Assembly (NCBI GenBank): GCA_958295925.1
Contig: CATQHL010000001.1
Coordinates: 1,809,753-1,873,752 of the forward strand
From: an uncultured Acidimicrobiales bacterium
GTDB taxonomy: Bacteria; Actinomycetota; Acidimicrobiia; Acidimicrobiales; CATQHL01
Reading direction: 5' to 3'
DNA: 64,000 nt
How positions within the stretch are numbered: position 1 is the stretch's first letter; each line of letters begins with the position of its first letter. Below, piece after piece: positions 16,847-25,972 of this stretch. Under the pieces are notes generated by a model, which ran no database searches, was not told where the DNA came from, and saw nothing but the letters and a program-made list of their open reading frames with translations. The translations under genes were made by a program, and so were the position numbers.

Positions 16847-17847
16847 CGCCTCAGCAGCCTTCCGAGGGCGGTCTTGAAATCGCTGAAGGAGGCGGTGAAG
16901 TCCCCAAGAATCGAGATTTCAGCCCGTGAGCGAGCACCAAAGGTCTTGTTTTCGGAGATGATCCCCTGCGGGCGGAAGCGCAGCAGCAACACAAGCAGCA
17001 GGCCGATTGCCAGAGGGTGCACCGCCACCAGCAGCTGTCGCAGGCTGAGCGGCACGTCTATTCTCTCTATTAACTCGGTGAAGAGGATGAGAGCCACTGC
17101 CCCCATTACCGGCCCAAAACGGCTTCCGATGCCGCCGAGCACCAGTGCTGTCCACACCGTGAACGTGAGCTGCGACTCGAAGACGTGGGGCTGGACTATG
17201 TCGAGCCAAGCAAGGTAGAACGGGGCAATGCCCCCCATCAGCACACCGGCAAACACGAACGTCTGCAGACGCAGACGGCTCACCCGAATTCCCAGTGAGA
17301 CTGCGGCGGGCTCGTTGTCGCGCATCGCCCTCAGTGCTCTTCCGTAGCTGGATCGGCTTAGCCTGCGGGTGAGGACGAACACCAGGATCACTATGACCCA
17401 GGTGAGCCCCAGGAGAAGGTTGCGGTAGTCGTCGCCGGTGAGTCCGAAAGACAGCGGCTTGGTGAGCGTGTTGAAACCCACCGTACCGTTGGTGATGTCC
17501 CCCCAGTTGATGGCCAGCTGCCGAAACACCTCGGCGAAGGCAAAGGTGATGATGAGGAAGTACTCCCTTCGGGCGCGCAGCGACGGCAGGCCCACCAGGA
17601 AGGCGACAATCCCTGTCATGGCCATCGCCGCCAGGATGCCTGTCCAGGAGGGCCAGCCTGGGGCGATGCTCACCTCGAAGCCCGTGATGGTCAGGATCGT
17701 GTAGGTGTAAGACCCGACCGCAAACAGCCCGGCGATGCCCAGGTCCCACATTCCCCCCCAGCCCGCCTCCACGTTCAGCACCATCGTGAGAGCGGAGTAA
17801 ACCCCCATCAGGGTGAGGACGTTTAGCCAGAAACTCCAGTTGCTCAT
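16843..17847 (-). CDS. Branched-chain-type ABC importer permease, LivM-like
   Basis: A 334-residue membrane protein with about nine hydrophobic segments. The segment YSALTMVLNVEAGWGGMWDLGIAGLFAVGSYTYTIL and the coupling region RAMRDNEPAAVSLGIRVSRLRLQTFVFAGVLMGGIAPFYLAWL (EAA-like loop) are LivM hallmarks. It partners the LivH-like permease, with which it overlaps by four bases. Confidence 0.88.
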   Translation of the reverse strand: MSNWSFWLNVLTLMGVYSALTMVLNVEAGWGGMWDLGIAGLFAVGSYTYTILTITGFEVSIAPGWPSWTGILAAMAMTGIVAFLVGLPSLRARREYFLIITFAFAEVFRQLAINWGDITNGTVGFNTLTKPLSFGLTGDDYRNLLLGLTWVIVILVFVLTRRLSRSSYGRALRAMRDNEPAAVSLGIRVSRLRLQTFVFAGVLMGGIAPFYLAWLDIVQPHVFESQLTFTVWTALVLGGIGSRFGPVMGAVALILFTELIERIDVPLSLRQLLVAVHPLAIGLLLVLLLRFRPQGIISENKTFGARSRAEISILGDFTASFSDFKTALGRLLRR

Positions 17848-18941
17848 GCCGCCTGCTCAGCTCTCCGCTGCGTGCTGAAGAGGCCTTCGGGCTTGAGGAA
17901 AAGCACAAGGATCAGTGCCCCAAACGCCACAACCGAGCGGTAGGAGGAGGGGATCCAGAGGATGCTGACGTCCATCACCACCCCCAGCAGGACCGCTGCG
18001 GCCATAGCCCCCAGGATGCTGCCGGTGCCCCCCAGCACCGCAGCGGAGAGGATCAGCAAAATGTTGGCCCAGCCGACGGTGGTGGTGACGTTGATGCTGC
18101 GCAGGGCGATCATGCCCCCGGCCATTGCAGCCAACGCCGAGCTGATGAACCAGACGACCGCCGAGACAGTCCGCACGGGCACGCCGCGCACGCTCGCCAG
18201 ACCGGGATTGGAGGCGGCGGCGCGCAGCCAGCGCCCCACGCGCGTAAAGCCCAGGAAGAGCCTCAGGGCGATCACCGATCCCAACGACAGGACGATCATC
18301 AGGAACTCGCCCATTTTGATGTTCAGGGAATCGGGGTTTGCCCCCATGCCGTCGGTTGTGGCCGAGACGATGAAAAGAACAAGGCTTGCCAGCGTCAAGG
18401 CAGCCAGCGTCAAGCCAGTGGGGGGGGCGCACCAGATCCGATCCCAGTAGCCGGAGAGTTTCCGGTGTTCGACTCTTCGGGAACGGCTGTTCAGGAACCA
18501 GGCCAGGGCGGCGCTAAACGAGATGACAAGGCATAGCAGCAGCACGAATTCGGGCACTGAAAATCTGAGCTGGATGCCGAGATCCACATTGATCGGACGC
18601 AGTGTCGTCCCAAAGATGGCGATGATGGCCCCGTAGATGATGAAGGCCATGCCAATTGAGGTGAACAACAGCACGTTGCCGCCCTGAGCGGCCACTGGTT
18701 TGAAAATCGCCGCTCCCAGAACGACGCCGAGCACGCCCATCAGGAGCATCGCAACTATCAGCGCAGCGAAGACGTTCAGACCTTGGCTGTTGACAAGGAT
18801 GACCATCAAGTACGCCCCCAGCGCCAACACCTGCCCATGCGCTATGTGCAGGAAGTTCTCGGTCTGGCGGATGAGGGCGAAACCGACTGTGGCGGCTGCT
18901 AGAACGCCGCCCGTCGTAAGCCCGAATAGGACGTTTTGCAC
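17844..18941 (-). CDS. Branched-chain-type ABC importer permease, LivH-like
   Basis: A 365-residue membrane protein starting MQNVLFGLTTGGVLAAATVGFALIRQTENFLHIAHGQVLALGAYL, the LivH N-terminus. The coupling loop is RAAASNPGLASVRGVPVRTVSAVVWFISSALAAMAGGMI. It carries an insertion around residues 150-190 with charged residues (SRSRRVEHRKLSGYWDR), longer than in typical LivH of about 300 residues. It lies about 90 bases after the binding-protein gene, with a strong hairpin between. Confidence 0.87.
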   Translation of the reverse strand: MQNVLFGLTTGGVLAAATVGFALIRQTENFLHIAHGQVLALGAYLMVILVNSQGLNVFAALIVAMLLMGVLGVVLGAAIFKPVAAQGGNVLLFTSIGMAFIIYGAIIAIFGTTLRPINVDLGIQLRFSVPEFVLLLCLVISFSAALAWFLNSRSRRVEHRKLSGYWDRIWCAPPTGLTLAALTLASLVLFIVSATTDGMGANPDSLNIKMGEFLMIVLSLGSVIALRLFLGFTRVGRWLRAAASNPGLASVRGVPVRTVSAVVWFISSALAAMAGGMIALRSINVTTTVGWANILLILSAAVLGGTGSILGAMAAAVLLGVVMDVSILWIPSSYRSVVAFGALILVLFLKPEGLFSTQRRAEQAA

Positions 18942-18978
18942 GTATTGCCCTGGGAACTGCCGTCGAAATGCCCTTGGT

Positions 18979-19012
18979 GGACGCCCCCCGCCTCAGTCGG
19001 CCGGGGGCGTCC
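18979..19012 (-). terminator. Hairpin after the binding-protein gene
   Basis: Perfect 10-bp inverted repeat: GGACGCCCCC (18979-18988) and GGGGGCGTCC (19003-19012) with a 14-base loop. It begins 21 bases after the stop of the binding-protein gene and before livH on the minus strand. There is no T-tract, so it is more likely an mRNA-stabilising or partial terminator element that keeps binding protein in excess of permease. Confidence 0.6.
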
Positions 19013-19033
19013 TAGTAAGGATTGGCTTGAGGC

Positions 19034-20263
19034 TCAGGAAACCGGGTTCAGAGCCGGGTCCATTGCGATTGTGTTTCGCTCCTCGTACTCGCCACCCACG
19101 ATTTGGCGGACGCTCATCTTCGGCGAGACGATGTTGCCTTTCTGGTTGAGCTCCAGGTCGCTCGAGGCACCGTCGTAGTCGATTTCCTCGCCCCGCTCGA
19201 GGGCCGCCAAGCCGTCCGGGTAGTTGTAGACCTTGGTGCCGGGCGAGTTCATTACGTTGGGAATCTGCTCGTTCACCTTCTCGCCGTCTGTTGACTCCGC
19301 GGCGGTCATTGCCAGGGCAAGGACGATGTACTGGTCGTACTGGTTTGTCTCGTAGAAGCCGGTAGGTGGAGGACTACCCACGTACTGGTTGTGAGCTGCA
19401 TCAAACGCCGTGTAGGCGGGAGAACCAAAGTCGTCTGTCGCCACGGCTGCTAGGAGTCGTCCAGTAGGCAACTGAGCGGCGGCTTCGGAGATTGGAGGCA
19501 CGATCATGTCGGGCGAAACGAGCAGTGTCGCCTCGTGGCCGCGGTTGATGTACTCGCTGATGATCGAAAGTCCGGCCTCAAAGCCCGCCCCGATGTAGAC
19601 GGCTTCGGGCCCATTTGCGAACGCCTGCTGAACTTCTGCCTGGTAGCTGGGATTTCCTGGTGCGAAGCGGACGTCGGCCACTACTTCACCACCGACCTTT
19701 TCTTCCCAAACCTGCTTGAACACGTTTGCCGGGCTTTCGGCGCCCTCCGTCTGCTGTACGAGCAGCGCAACTTTGCTGAAGCCGAGGTCGCGGGCCAGCT
19801 GAGCTGCGATGATGCCGTTGGCAGTGTCGGATGCGGTGATGCGGTAGATGTAGTTTCCGCCCTTTTCGTCAAGCTCGGTGGTGCCACATGCCGGGCAGAT
19901 CGTCGGTATCTGGTCCTCCGGCAGCCTGCTGAGCAGGGCCACGGCGCCGTCAGACTCCACGCCGCCCAAGGCGTGAATCTCATCGCGGATGCGGTTGTAG
20001 CCAGAGACTGCGCCTTCAGCCGTGGACTGGTTGTCTTCAATGACGAGTCGGACGTCGCGTCCAAGTACTCCACCGTTGGCGTTGATTACGTCGATGGCGG
20101 CCTGGGCGCCGTCGAGGCTTGGAGCTGCCCACGACGAATAGTCGCCGGAGAGCCCGTTCAGGAAACCGAAATTAATCGTTCCCGAGTCGTCGTCCCCGCC
20201 ACAACTGATTGCCAGACCCCCTAGCAGTGAAGCTGCGGCAAGCGTCAGAAAAATACGTTTCAT
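19034..20263 (-). CDS. ABC importer substrate-binding lipoprotein, branched-chain amino acid type
   Basis: A 409-residue lipoprotein: signal peptide MKRIFLTLAAASLLGGLAIS followed by the lipobox cysteine (AISCGG), then a periplasmic-binding type I fold (INFGFLNGLSGDYSSWAAPSLDGAQAAIDVINANGGVLGRDVRLVIEDNQST). The AAIDVINANGGV(L/I)G motif is typical of LivJ/LivK/HAAT proteins. GGGGAG lies upstream of the ATG. Gene order is binding protein, hairpin, livH, livM, livG, livF, Rieske gene. The ligand may be an amino acid, amide, urea or aromatic compound; the family alone does not decide. Confidence 0.88.
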   Translation of the reverse strand: MKRIFLTLAAASLLGGLAISCGGDDDSGTINFGFLNGLSGDYSSWAAPSLDGAQAAIDVINANGGVLGRDVRLVIEDNQSTAEGAVSGYNRIRDEIHALGGVESDGAVALLSRLPEDQIPTICPACGTTELDEKGGNYIYRITASDTANGIIAAQLARDLGFSKVALLVQQTEGAESPANVFKQVWEEKVGGEVVADVRFAPGNPSYQAEVQQAFANGPEAVYIGAGFEAGLSIISEYINRGHEATLLVSPDMIVPPISEAAAQLPTGRLLAAVATDDFGSPAYTAFDAAHNQYVGSPPPTGFYETNQYDQYIVLALAMTAAESTDGEKVNEQIPNVMNSPGTKVYNYPDGLAALERGEEIDYDGASSDLELNQKGNIVSPKMSVRQIVGGEYEERNTIAMDPALNPVS

Positions 20264-20508
20264 TTGATTTCTCCCCTGTTTGTCGGTTTGAATGGATATT
20301 GGCTTGCTTGCATGAGGATTACGTGCGACAGAATACCGCTCGGAAGCCTCTTAAAGAAGACAGGCCAAGCGTTTAAGTTACCACAATGTCGGCGAGTTGC
20401 GCGCAGGAACACAGGCCGCGCCACTCCCCGACTCCTGGAATCGCCCTTCAGCGTCTTGTCGTCCCTGATATTCCGTGTCAGGCAGCCCGCAGTCGGCCTG
20501 GCTGATGG
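20264..20508. promoter_or_regulatory. Intergenic region before the branched-chain-type ABC operon
   Basis: 245 bases with no convincing gene, between the stop of the BMP-type ATPase gene and the start of the binding-protein gene, both on the minus strand. It probably holds the promoter of the importer operon and the end of the upstream transcript. I see no long inverted repeat here. Confidence 0.4.
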
Positions 20509-22065
20509 CTACTCGAGGCTTGTGGAAGTTCTGCCAGCCATCGCCAGGGCAAGTTCGTCCATGTCCAGCTCCGCTATGGGGCGCTCAAGTACGCTGCTGC
20601 CCCTGTACAGCACGATCAGCCGATCGCTGAGCTTGATCAGCTCTTCCAAGTCAAGCGACAGCAGCAGCAAAGCAGATCCCGACGCCTTTACCTCCAAGAG
20701 CTTGCGGTGGACGTACTCGATGGCCCCCACGTCAAGTCCCCAGGTGGGGTTGTCGGCCACCAGCACCCTGGGTGATCGTGAGAGTTCCCTGGCCAGTACC
20801 ACCTTTTGCTGGTTCCCGCCGGAGAGGCTCGAGGCCAGAGCGTCCGGTTCTGGTGGGCGTACGTCGTATTCGTCGAGCAACTCGCGGGCATGGACCTTGA
20901 CTTTTTTCCAGTCCAGCATCCCGCCTCGGCTGTATACGCCGGCCGGAACATCGGCCAGGGCCAGGTTCTCCGTGAGGGTCATGTCCAGCACCAGCCCCCA
21001 GGTGTGACGGTCTTCGGGGATGACTGCCAGCCCGGCTGAGCGCAGCCGGCTGATTTCCGCCGAGGTCATGTCCTCCCCGCCAATCAGCACAGAGCCCTCG
21101 GAGATGTCGGCGAGGCCGCAGATGGCGTTAACCAGCGTGCGCTGTCCGTTTCCCTCCACCCCGGCAACGCCCAGAACTTCGCCCGGGCGCACCATCAGGG
21201 ACAGGTCGTTGAGGTGGTCTGCGCCTTCCCCGGGCGCTTTCAGGCGACGTACCTCCAGCAGCGGTGTCTCAGCAGTCCAGGCCTTGTGGTCGCTCTCGAC
21301 CGCTTCGATCTCATGGCCGGTCATTGCGCGCGTCAGGCTGCGTTCGTCAAAGTTGCCGCGCTCGGTGGTGATCACACGTTCGCCTGCTCGAAGCACCGTC
21401 ACGCGGTCAGCCACATCCATTACCTCCGCGAGTTTGTGCGTGACGAGAACGATTGAGTGGCCCTGCTCGCGCAGGTTGCGAAGAATGCCGAGCAGGTTTT
21501 CGATTTGCCGAGGGCCAAGCAGGGAGGTTGGCTCGTCGAGAATGAGCACCTTCGCCCCACGGTAGAGCACCTTCAGAATCTCAACCCGCTGCTGCAGGTC
21601 GACCGGCAAGTCCTGAACGTTGCTGCTCGGGTTCATTGGCATGTCGAAGCGCTCGGTGAGTTCCTTGGTTTGCGACGCGATCATCTGCGGGCGCAGGCGG
21701 AATTTTCCGCTGGAATGAGACCCCAGCATGATGTTCTCGGCGACGCTGAAGTTGGGGACCAGCGAAAAGTGCTGATGCACCATCCCGATTCCGAGGTCGA
21801 GGGCGTCGTGGGGGGAGGAGATGGTCACCTCGCTGCCTGCCAGGTGGATGCTGCCAGCGTCAGGGATGACGTGGCCGAACATGACATTCATGAGCGTGGT
21901 CTTGCCTGCGCCGTTCTCTCCTAGCAGCACGTGAATTTCCCCCTCTCGCAGGTCAAAGTCCACGTTGCGGTTGGCCTGCGTTTTCCCGTACTGCTTTGAA
22001 ATGCCGCGAAGCTCCACAGCCAGTCCGTTGCTTTGAGAGTTTGCAGGGCTAAGGGTTTCTGCCAT
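20509..22065 (-). CDS. BMP-type (nucleoside-like) ABC importer ATPase, two ABC domains
   Basis: A 518-residue protein with two ABC modules. The first has Walker A GENGAGKTTLMNVMFG and Walker B VLILDEPTSLLGP; the second lacks a canonical Walker A (GVAGVEGNGQRTL) but has SLSGGNQQKVVLARELSRSPRVL and ADNPTWGLDV. This is the RbsA/YufO/NupO arrangement with a degenerate second site. ATG at 22065 removes a leader lying in the preceding gene's intergenic zone. The binding protein and permeases of the same type lie at 26967-30425, with three enzyme genes between, an unusual split. Confidence 0.85.
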   Translation of the reverse strand: MAETLSPANSQSNGLAVELRGISKQYGKTQANRNVDFDLREGEIHVLLGENGAGKTTLMNVMFGHVIPDAGSIHLAGSEVTISSPHDALDLGIGMVHQHFSLVPNFSVAENIMLGSHSSGKFRLRPQMIASQTKELTERFDMPMNPSSNVQDLPVDLQQRVEILKVLYRGAKVLILDEPTSLLGPRQIENLLGILRNLREQGHSIVLVTHKLAEVMDVADRVTVLRAGERVITTERGNFDERSLTRAMTGHEIEAVESDHKAWTAETPLLEVRRLKAPGEGADHLNDLSLMVRPGEVLGVAGVEGNGQRTLVNAICGLADISEGSVLIGGEDMTSAEISRLRSAGLAVIPEDRHTWGLVLDMTLTENLALADVPAGVYSRGGMLDWKKVKVHARELLDEYDVRPPEPDALASSLSGGNQQKVVLARELSRSPRVLVADNPTWGLDVGAIEYVHRKLLEVKASGSALLLLSLDLEELIKLSDRLIVLYRGSSVLERPIAELDMDELALAMAGRTSTSLE

Positions 22066-22094
22066 CAGCTTTCGTCTTCGCTCGGGCGCAGGTC

Positions 22095-24353
22095 TCAGCC
22101 GCCCCCGTTGCATTCGGCGGTTGCCCCGGAAATGGCGCGCCACAGCTTTTCCGGGGCGAGGGGCATGTCAATGTGTCTCACCCCAAGATGCGACAGTGCG
22201 TCGATCACAGCGCTCTGAACCGCCGGGGTGGAGCCGATGGTCCCCGCCTCCCCAATGCCCTTGGCGCCCAGTGGATTGAGCGGCGTGGGGGTGGTGGTGC
22301 GATGCGTCTCGAAGTTGGGGAACTCCGCCGCAGAGGGGATCAGGTAGTCGCCGAAGTTGGTGGTGCGGGGGACGGCATCCGCGTCGAAGGCCACCTCCTC
22401 CCAGAGCGCCTGAGCCACCCCCTGGGCAATCCCCCCGTGCTGCTGCCCCTCCGCTAGTAGCGGGTTGATCACATTCCCGCAGTCGTCCACGCACAAGTGG
22501 CGGACAAGGCGCACCTCGCCGGTTTCCGAGTCGACTTCAACAACAGCCACGTGAGTGCCGAACGGGAAGGAGCGCGCCCCCTGGTCGAAGTCGTACTCTG
22601 CAGCAAGAGGCTCCTCGGAGAGCGCCACAAGCTCGGTCCAGGACAGCGCCGAGGGCGGGGATCCAGCCACTCCCACCCCTCCGGGCATTGCTACGACGTC
22701 CTCGGGATTGGCTTCCAGGTGGTCTGCGGCAAGCTTTCTGGCCTTCTCCATCACAGCCGCGGCGGCCCTGTCGACTGCGCTGCCCCCCAGCTGAAGGGAG
22801 CGCGAGCCGTAGGTTCCGTTGCCCCTTGGCACCACGTCGGTGTCGGACTGGATCACCTCGATCATTTTGTGCGGGATGCCCAGCTGAGCAGAGGCGATCT
22901 GTGAGTAGGTGGTCACATGCCCCTGACCGTGGGAGGAGACGCCCGAAAGCACTGTGGCGCTGCCGTCGGAGTTGATTTGCACCGAGGCGTAGTCGAAACT
23001 GGGGCCGTTGCCGGTCACCTCGATGTAGTTGGCCACGCCGATGCCCATCAGCGTGCGATCGCCTCGGTCGCGCCGTTCCGCCTGCTCGGCCCGCAGGTCT
23101 TCGTAGCCGACCAACTCAAGCGCACGCTCCATCGTGTTTAAGTAGTCGCCGGAGTCGTAGACAGCGCCGGTGGGGGTGATGTGGTTCTCGGAGTGGGAGT
23201 CCAGCAGGTTGCGTCGCCTTATCTCAACCTGATCGACCCCTACCTCTGCCGCCAGCAGGTCCATCGCGCGTTCGATGAGGGCTGCGGCCTCTGGTCGCCC
23301 CGCGCCGCGCAGGGCGCCTATTGGAGTGGTGTTGGTGATGACGCTTCCGGCGCGGAAGTCAACCTTGGGTACCTTGTAGGTGCCGGTCGCCATCATTTTT
23401 GTGTAGGTGGTCAGCCAGGCACCGATCTTGGGGTATGCGCCTGTGTCGGCTTTGATGTCCACGCTCAGCCCGGTGATGCTCCCGTCGGCTCGGGCGCCGA
23501 GCGTCATGTTCTGAACTTGGCCCCGGGCGTGCGACATCGACAGCATGTTCTCGGTGCGAGTCTCAATCCACCGCAGCGGCACGTCAAGCCTTTGGGCCAG
23601 CGCCGCAACCACCACGTGTTCAGAGTAGGTGTGGCCTTTTGCGCCGAATCCGCCACCCGTTGCCGGCACTATCACCCGCACCTGATCGCTTGGCATGCCC
23701 AGACAAGAGGCCACGCCCGCTCGAACGCCGAACGGGCACTGCGTTGGCACCCAAAGGTAGAGGCGGCCGTCGGTGCCTGGCACAGCCAGCAGGCCGTTTG
23801 TCTCCATAGGGGCGGCGGCGATTTTCTGGTTTTGGAATTCTGCCGTTAACACCAACTCGGCCTCCGCGAGGGCGTCAGGGGTGTCCAGTGGCTCCACTTC
23901 CCAAATGACCTCTGCGCTACGGCTGGGATGGTCAACCGCGGGCAGCGGGTCGATTTCCACGATTACCTGTTCAGCCTTGTCCGCGGCCTCGGCAGGAGAT
24001 TCGGCTACCACCACGGCCACAGGGTCACCCACGTATCCCACCGTTTCCCTGGCAAGGGACGGTTGCGTGAAGCTGGGCGGGGCGGGTGCTCCGGCGGTCA
24101 CATCGGGAAGCGCCAGATCGTCGGCGACGAAGACTCCCTCTCCCCCGCTTATCGAGACGATCCGGCCCGCCGGAACGTCGGAGCGCACAAAGACTGCGCT
24201 GAAGATGCCCCGATCCGGCAGGTGGTCAATCCCCAGGTCTTCGATGCGAAGGTCGGCGATGAACGGACGGGCACCGACGAGCAGCGCTGCGTCCTCGCGC
24301 CTGAGTACCGCATTCCCGAGAATGGACCCCCCGGATGTGTGCGTCTGCGTCAC
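22095..24353 (-). CDS. Molybdenum hydroxylase large subunit (xanthine dehydrogenase/CoxL family)
   Basis: A 752-residue molybdopterin-binding subunit. It opens LGNAVLRREDAALLVGARPFIADL (the family N-terminus), has the ATGGGFGAKGHTYSEHVVVAALA region, GALRGAGRPEAAALIERAMD (the substrate-pocket arginine loop) and GAKGIGEAGTIGSTPAVQSAVIDAL, carrying the catalytic glutamate that activates substrate in this family. No FAD or Fe-S subunit gene is adjacent; the nearest are at 33397 and 36679 on the other strand. It oxidises a heterocycle or aldehyde; the substrate is unknown. Confidence 0.86.
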   Translation of the reverse strand: MTQTHTSGGSILGNAVLRREDAALLVGARPFIADLRIEDLGIDHLPDRGIFSAVFVRSDVPAGRIVSISGGEGVFVADDLALPDVTAGAPAPPSFTQPSLARETVGYVGDPVAVVVAESPAEAADKAEQVIVEIDPLPAVDHPSRSAEVIWEVEPLDTPDALAEAELVLTAEFQNQKIAAAPMETNGLLAVPGTDGRLYLWVPTQCPFGVRAGVASCLGMPSDQVRVIVPATGGGFGAKGHTYSEHVVVAALAQRLDVPLRWIETRTENMLSMSHARGQVQNMTLGARADGSITGLSVDIKADTGAYPKIGAWLTTYTKMMATGTYKVPKVDFRAGSVITNTTPIGALRGAGRPEAAALIERAMDLLAAEVGVDQVEIRRRNLLDSHSENHITPTGAVYDSGDYLNTMERALELVGYEDLRAEQAERRDRGDRTLMGIGVANYIEVTGNGPSFDYASVQINSDGSATVLSGVSSHGQGHVTTYSQIASAQLGIPHKMIEVIQSDTDVVPRGNGTYGSRSLQLGGSAVDRAAAAVMEKARKLAADHLEANPEDVVAMPGGVGVAGSPPSALSWTELVALSEEPLAAEYDFDQGARSFPFGTHVAVVEVDSETGEVRLVRHLCVDDCGNVINPLLAEGQQHGGIAQGVAQALWEEVAFDADAVPRTTNFGDYLIPSAAEFPNFETHRTTTPTPLNPLGAKGIGEAGTIGSTPAVQSAVIDALSHLGVRHIDMPLAPEKLWRAISGATAECNGGG

Positions 24354-24473
24354 GACTTGCCTCGCTTTCGATGTCTGATCCCTTGCACCCCCCTGCCCGC
24401 TCGCCTGCCTTCGGCCGACCTGCGCTGCGACAGGCTGGCAAAGAGCGGACGCCGGGCGGGGCTGACGGGAAGG

Positions 24474-25835
24474 CTATGCAGAGGGCGCGTAGGCGGTCAG
24501 CTCGAGGATTACGTGAGCGCCTGGCACCTGCAGCGGACCGCCGATGCGCATCGTCGTGGAGGCGGGCCTGCCGCCCGGGAAGTGGCGCGCCCACTCGTTG
24601 ATTGAGATCTGGAAGTCGGCAAAGTCGGCGTGGTAGCACTGCCGCTTGCAGATGTTCTCTACAGAGGTGCCTGCAGCCTCGCAGATAGCCGAGATGTTCT
24701 TGAGTATGTACTCCATCTCCATCTGCGGAGGCAGCCCGTAGTGCGGGAAGCCCGGGTTGCGCTGCACCTCAGGCGGCAGCATCCCACGCTCGTCTGCGGT
24801 GGTGACGGTACTGAAGAACACGTAGTCGCCGGCCTTCACAGCCTGCGGCTCGTGCCAAGGAGGCTGCACGGCGTCGGACGTCTCGATTGTCTCCTTGGAG
24901 ACGGAGGCGTCATCGGCCAGCAACTTCATGGCGATCTCGATGCGGGAGCCTTTGCCCCCCAGCCCCATGTAGGGGATTACGACGCGTGCTGGCGGGTTTT
25001 CAGGGAACCACTGCCTCCACACCCGCTCCATTCCAGCGAAGTCGTTGGGCGACGACAGGTAGACGGTGGCTTTCACGCAGTTCTGGAGGGATGACGCACC
25101 GGCGGCTGCTGCAATCTTCTCCAATTTGGCGAGGGTGTAGTCGGTCTGACGCTCAATCGGGGAGTCGTACCAGAGGTACTCGTTCACGCGCGCCTCGGGT
25201 GCCAAACCACTGCGCTCGCCCATTCGCCATTCCTGACCCCAGTCTCCCACCCAGTCGACGGGAATCTCCCCTGCGCAGAAGATCCAGTCGCCACGTCGGA
25301 TGGCGGGGGAGTAGCCGGCCAGCGGGGAGGGCACACCTTCAGGCACCTCATAGCCCACGCTGCCGCCTCCTGCGATGGCCAGGACGTCGACCTCGATGAG
25401 CGAGTCTGCAACCAGCAACTCGCGGACGCCCATCCCTGTTGAGGCAGGTCGGGGCGGCTTGATGTAGTGGTTGCGGGTGCGCAGGTATGGCGTGATAGTG
25501 ATGCGCGGCCACGTGTTTCCTGCGGCGAACTCCTCCATGGTGGGATACTCGGAGACGAACCACTGCCAGATGCGCACCACGTCGGTGGAGATGTCGCAGC
25601 CCGCCGCCTCCAGCGTGGTCGTGAGGTTGTCGAGGATTATCTTCGACTGAAGCTCCAGATGGTTTTCGAGGTACGGGTTGCAGTCACCGCCACCGCCCTC
25701 AGGGGTGATTCCCGTCTTGAAGTCTGTTGCCAGCTGTCCCGACAGGAAGACCCAGTCGCCTGCCTTTACGGCCGGTGTGTAGGGCATGAGCGGCATGGGC
25801 TCGTCTCCCCAGATGTGTTGAAGGTCGCTTGTCAT
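24474..25835 (-). CDS. Three-domain RidA (YjgF/YER057c) protein
   Basis: A 453-residue protein that I read as three RidA-type domains in a row. The first is at about residues 1-160 (PYTPAVKAGDWVFLSGQLATD ... TTLEAAGCDISTDVVRIWQWFV). The second is at about 165-310 (SPAIRRGDWIFCAGEIPVD ... AAAGASSLQNCVKATVYLSS). The third is at about 320-453 (EPQAVKAGDYVFFSTVTTAD ... EAAGTSVENICKRQCYHADF). RidA proteins hydrolyse reactive enamine/imine intermediates and normally act as trimers of single domains, so this fusion may form the trimer in one chain. Alternatively the domains may have diverged to enzymatic roles. It sits between the cysteine hydrolase and molybdenum hydroxylase genes. Confidence 0.8.
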   Translation of the reverse strand: MTSDLQHIWGDEPMPLMPYTPAVKAGDWVFLSGQLATDFKTGITPEGGGGDCNPYLENHLELQSKIILDNLTTTLEAAGCDISTDVVRIWQWFVSEYPTMEEFAAGNTWPRITITPYLRTRNHYIKPPRPASTGMGVRELLVADSLIEVDVLAIAGGGSVGYEVPEGVPSPLAGYSPAIRRGDWIFCAGEIPVDWVGDWGQEWRMGERSGLAPEARVNEYLWYDSPIERQTDYTLAKLEKIAAAAGASSLQNCVKATVYLSSPNDFAGMERVWRQWFPENPPARVVIPYMGLGGKGSRIEIAMKLLADDASVSKETIETSDAVQPPWHEPQAVKAGDYVFFSTVTTADERGMLPPEVQRNPGFPHYGLPPQMEMEYILKNISAICEAAGTSVENICKRQCYHADFADFQISINEWARHFPGGRPASTTMRIGGPLQVPGAHVILELTAYAPSA

Positions 25836-25868
25836 CTGTGCTCCTTTGCGCTTGAGGTTGAGGCTGTT

Positions 25869-25892
25869 GGTTAAAGCGACGCCGCTTTAACC
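25869..25892. repeat. 10-bp inverted repeat upstream of the RidA gene
   Basis: GGTTAAAGCG (25869-25878), a four-base loop ACGC, and CGCTTTAACC (25883-25892), a perfect inverted repeat. It lies 34-57 bases upstream of the RidA start on the minus strand. It may be an operator or a hairpin in the mRNA leader. Confidence 0.5.
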
Positions 25893-25911
25893 GGCGAATT
25901 GGCCAAGTATT

Positions 25912-25958
25912 GGCCGCTGTCCGGCGACCTCCTCAGAGTGGGGACGCCGACAGCGGCC
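25912..25958 (-). terminator. Long hairpin after the cysteine hydrolase gene
   Basis: GGCCGCTGTCCGGCG (25912-25926) pairs with CGCCGACAGCGGCC (25945-25958), leaving one bulged C, across an 18-base loop. It begins 14 bases after the cysteine hydrolase stop on the minus strand. A strong GC stem without a T-tract suggests an mRNA 3'-end protecting element or factor-assisted terminator. Confidence 0.5.
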
Positions 25959-25972
25959 GAATACCTGTGCGC

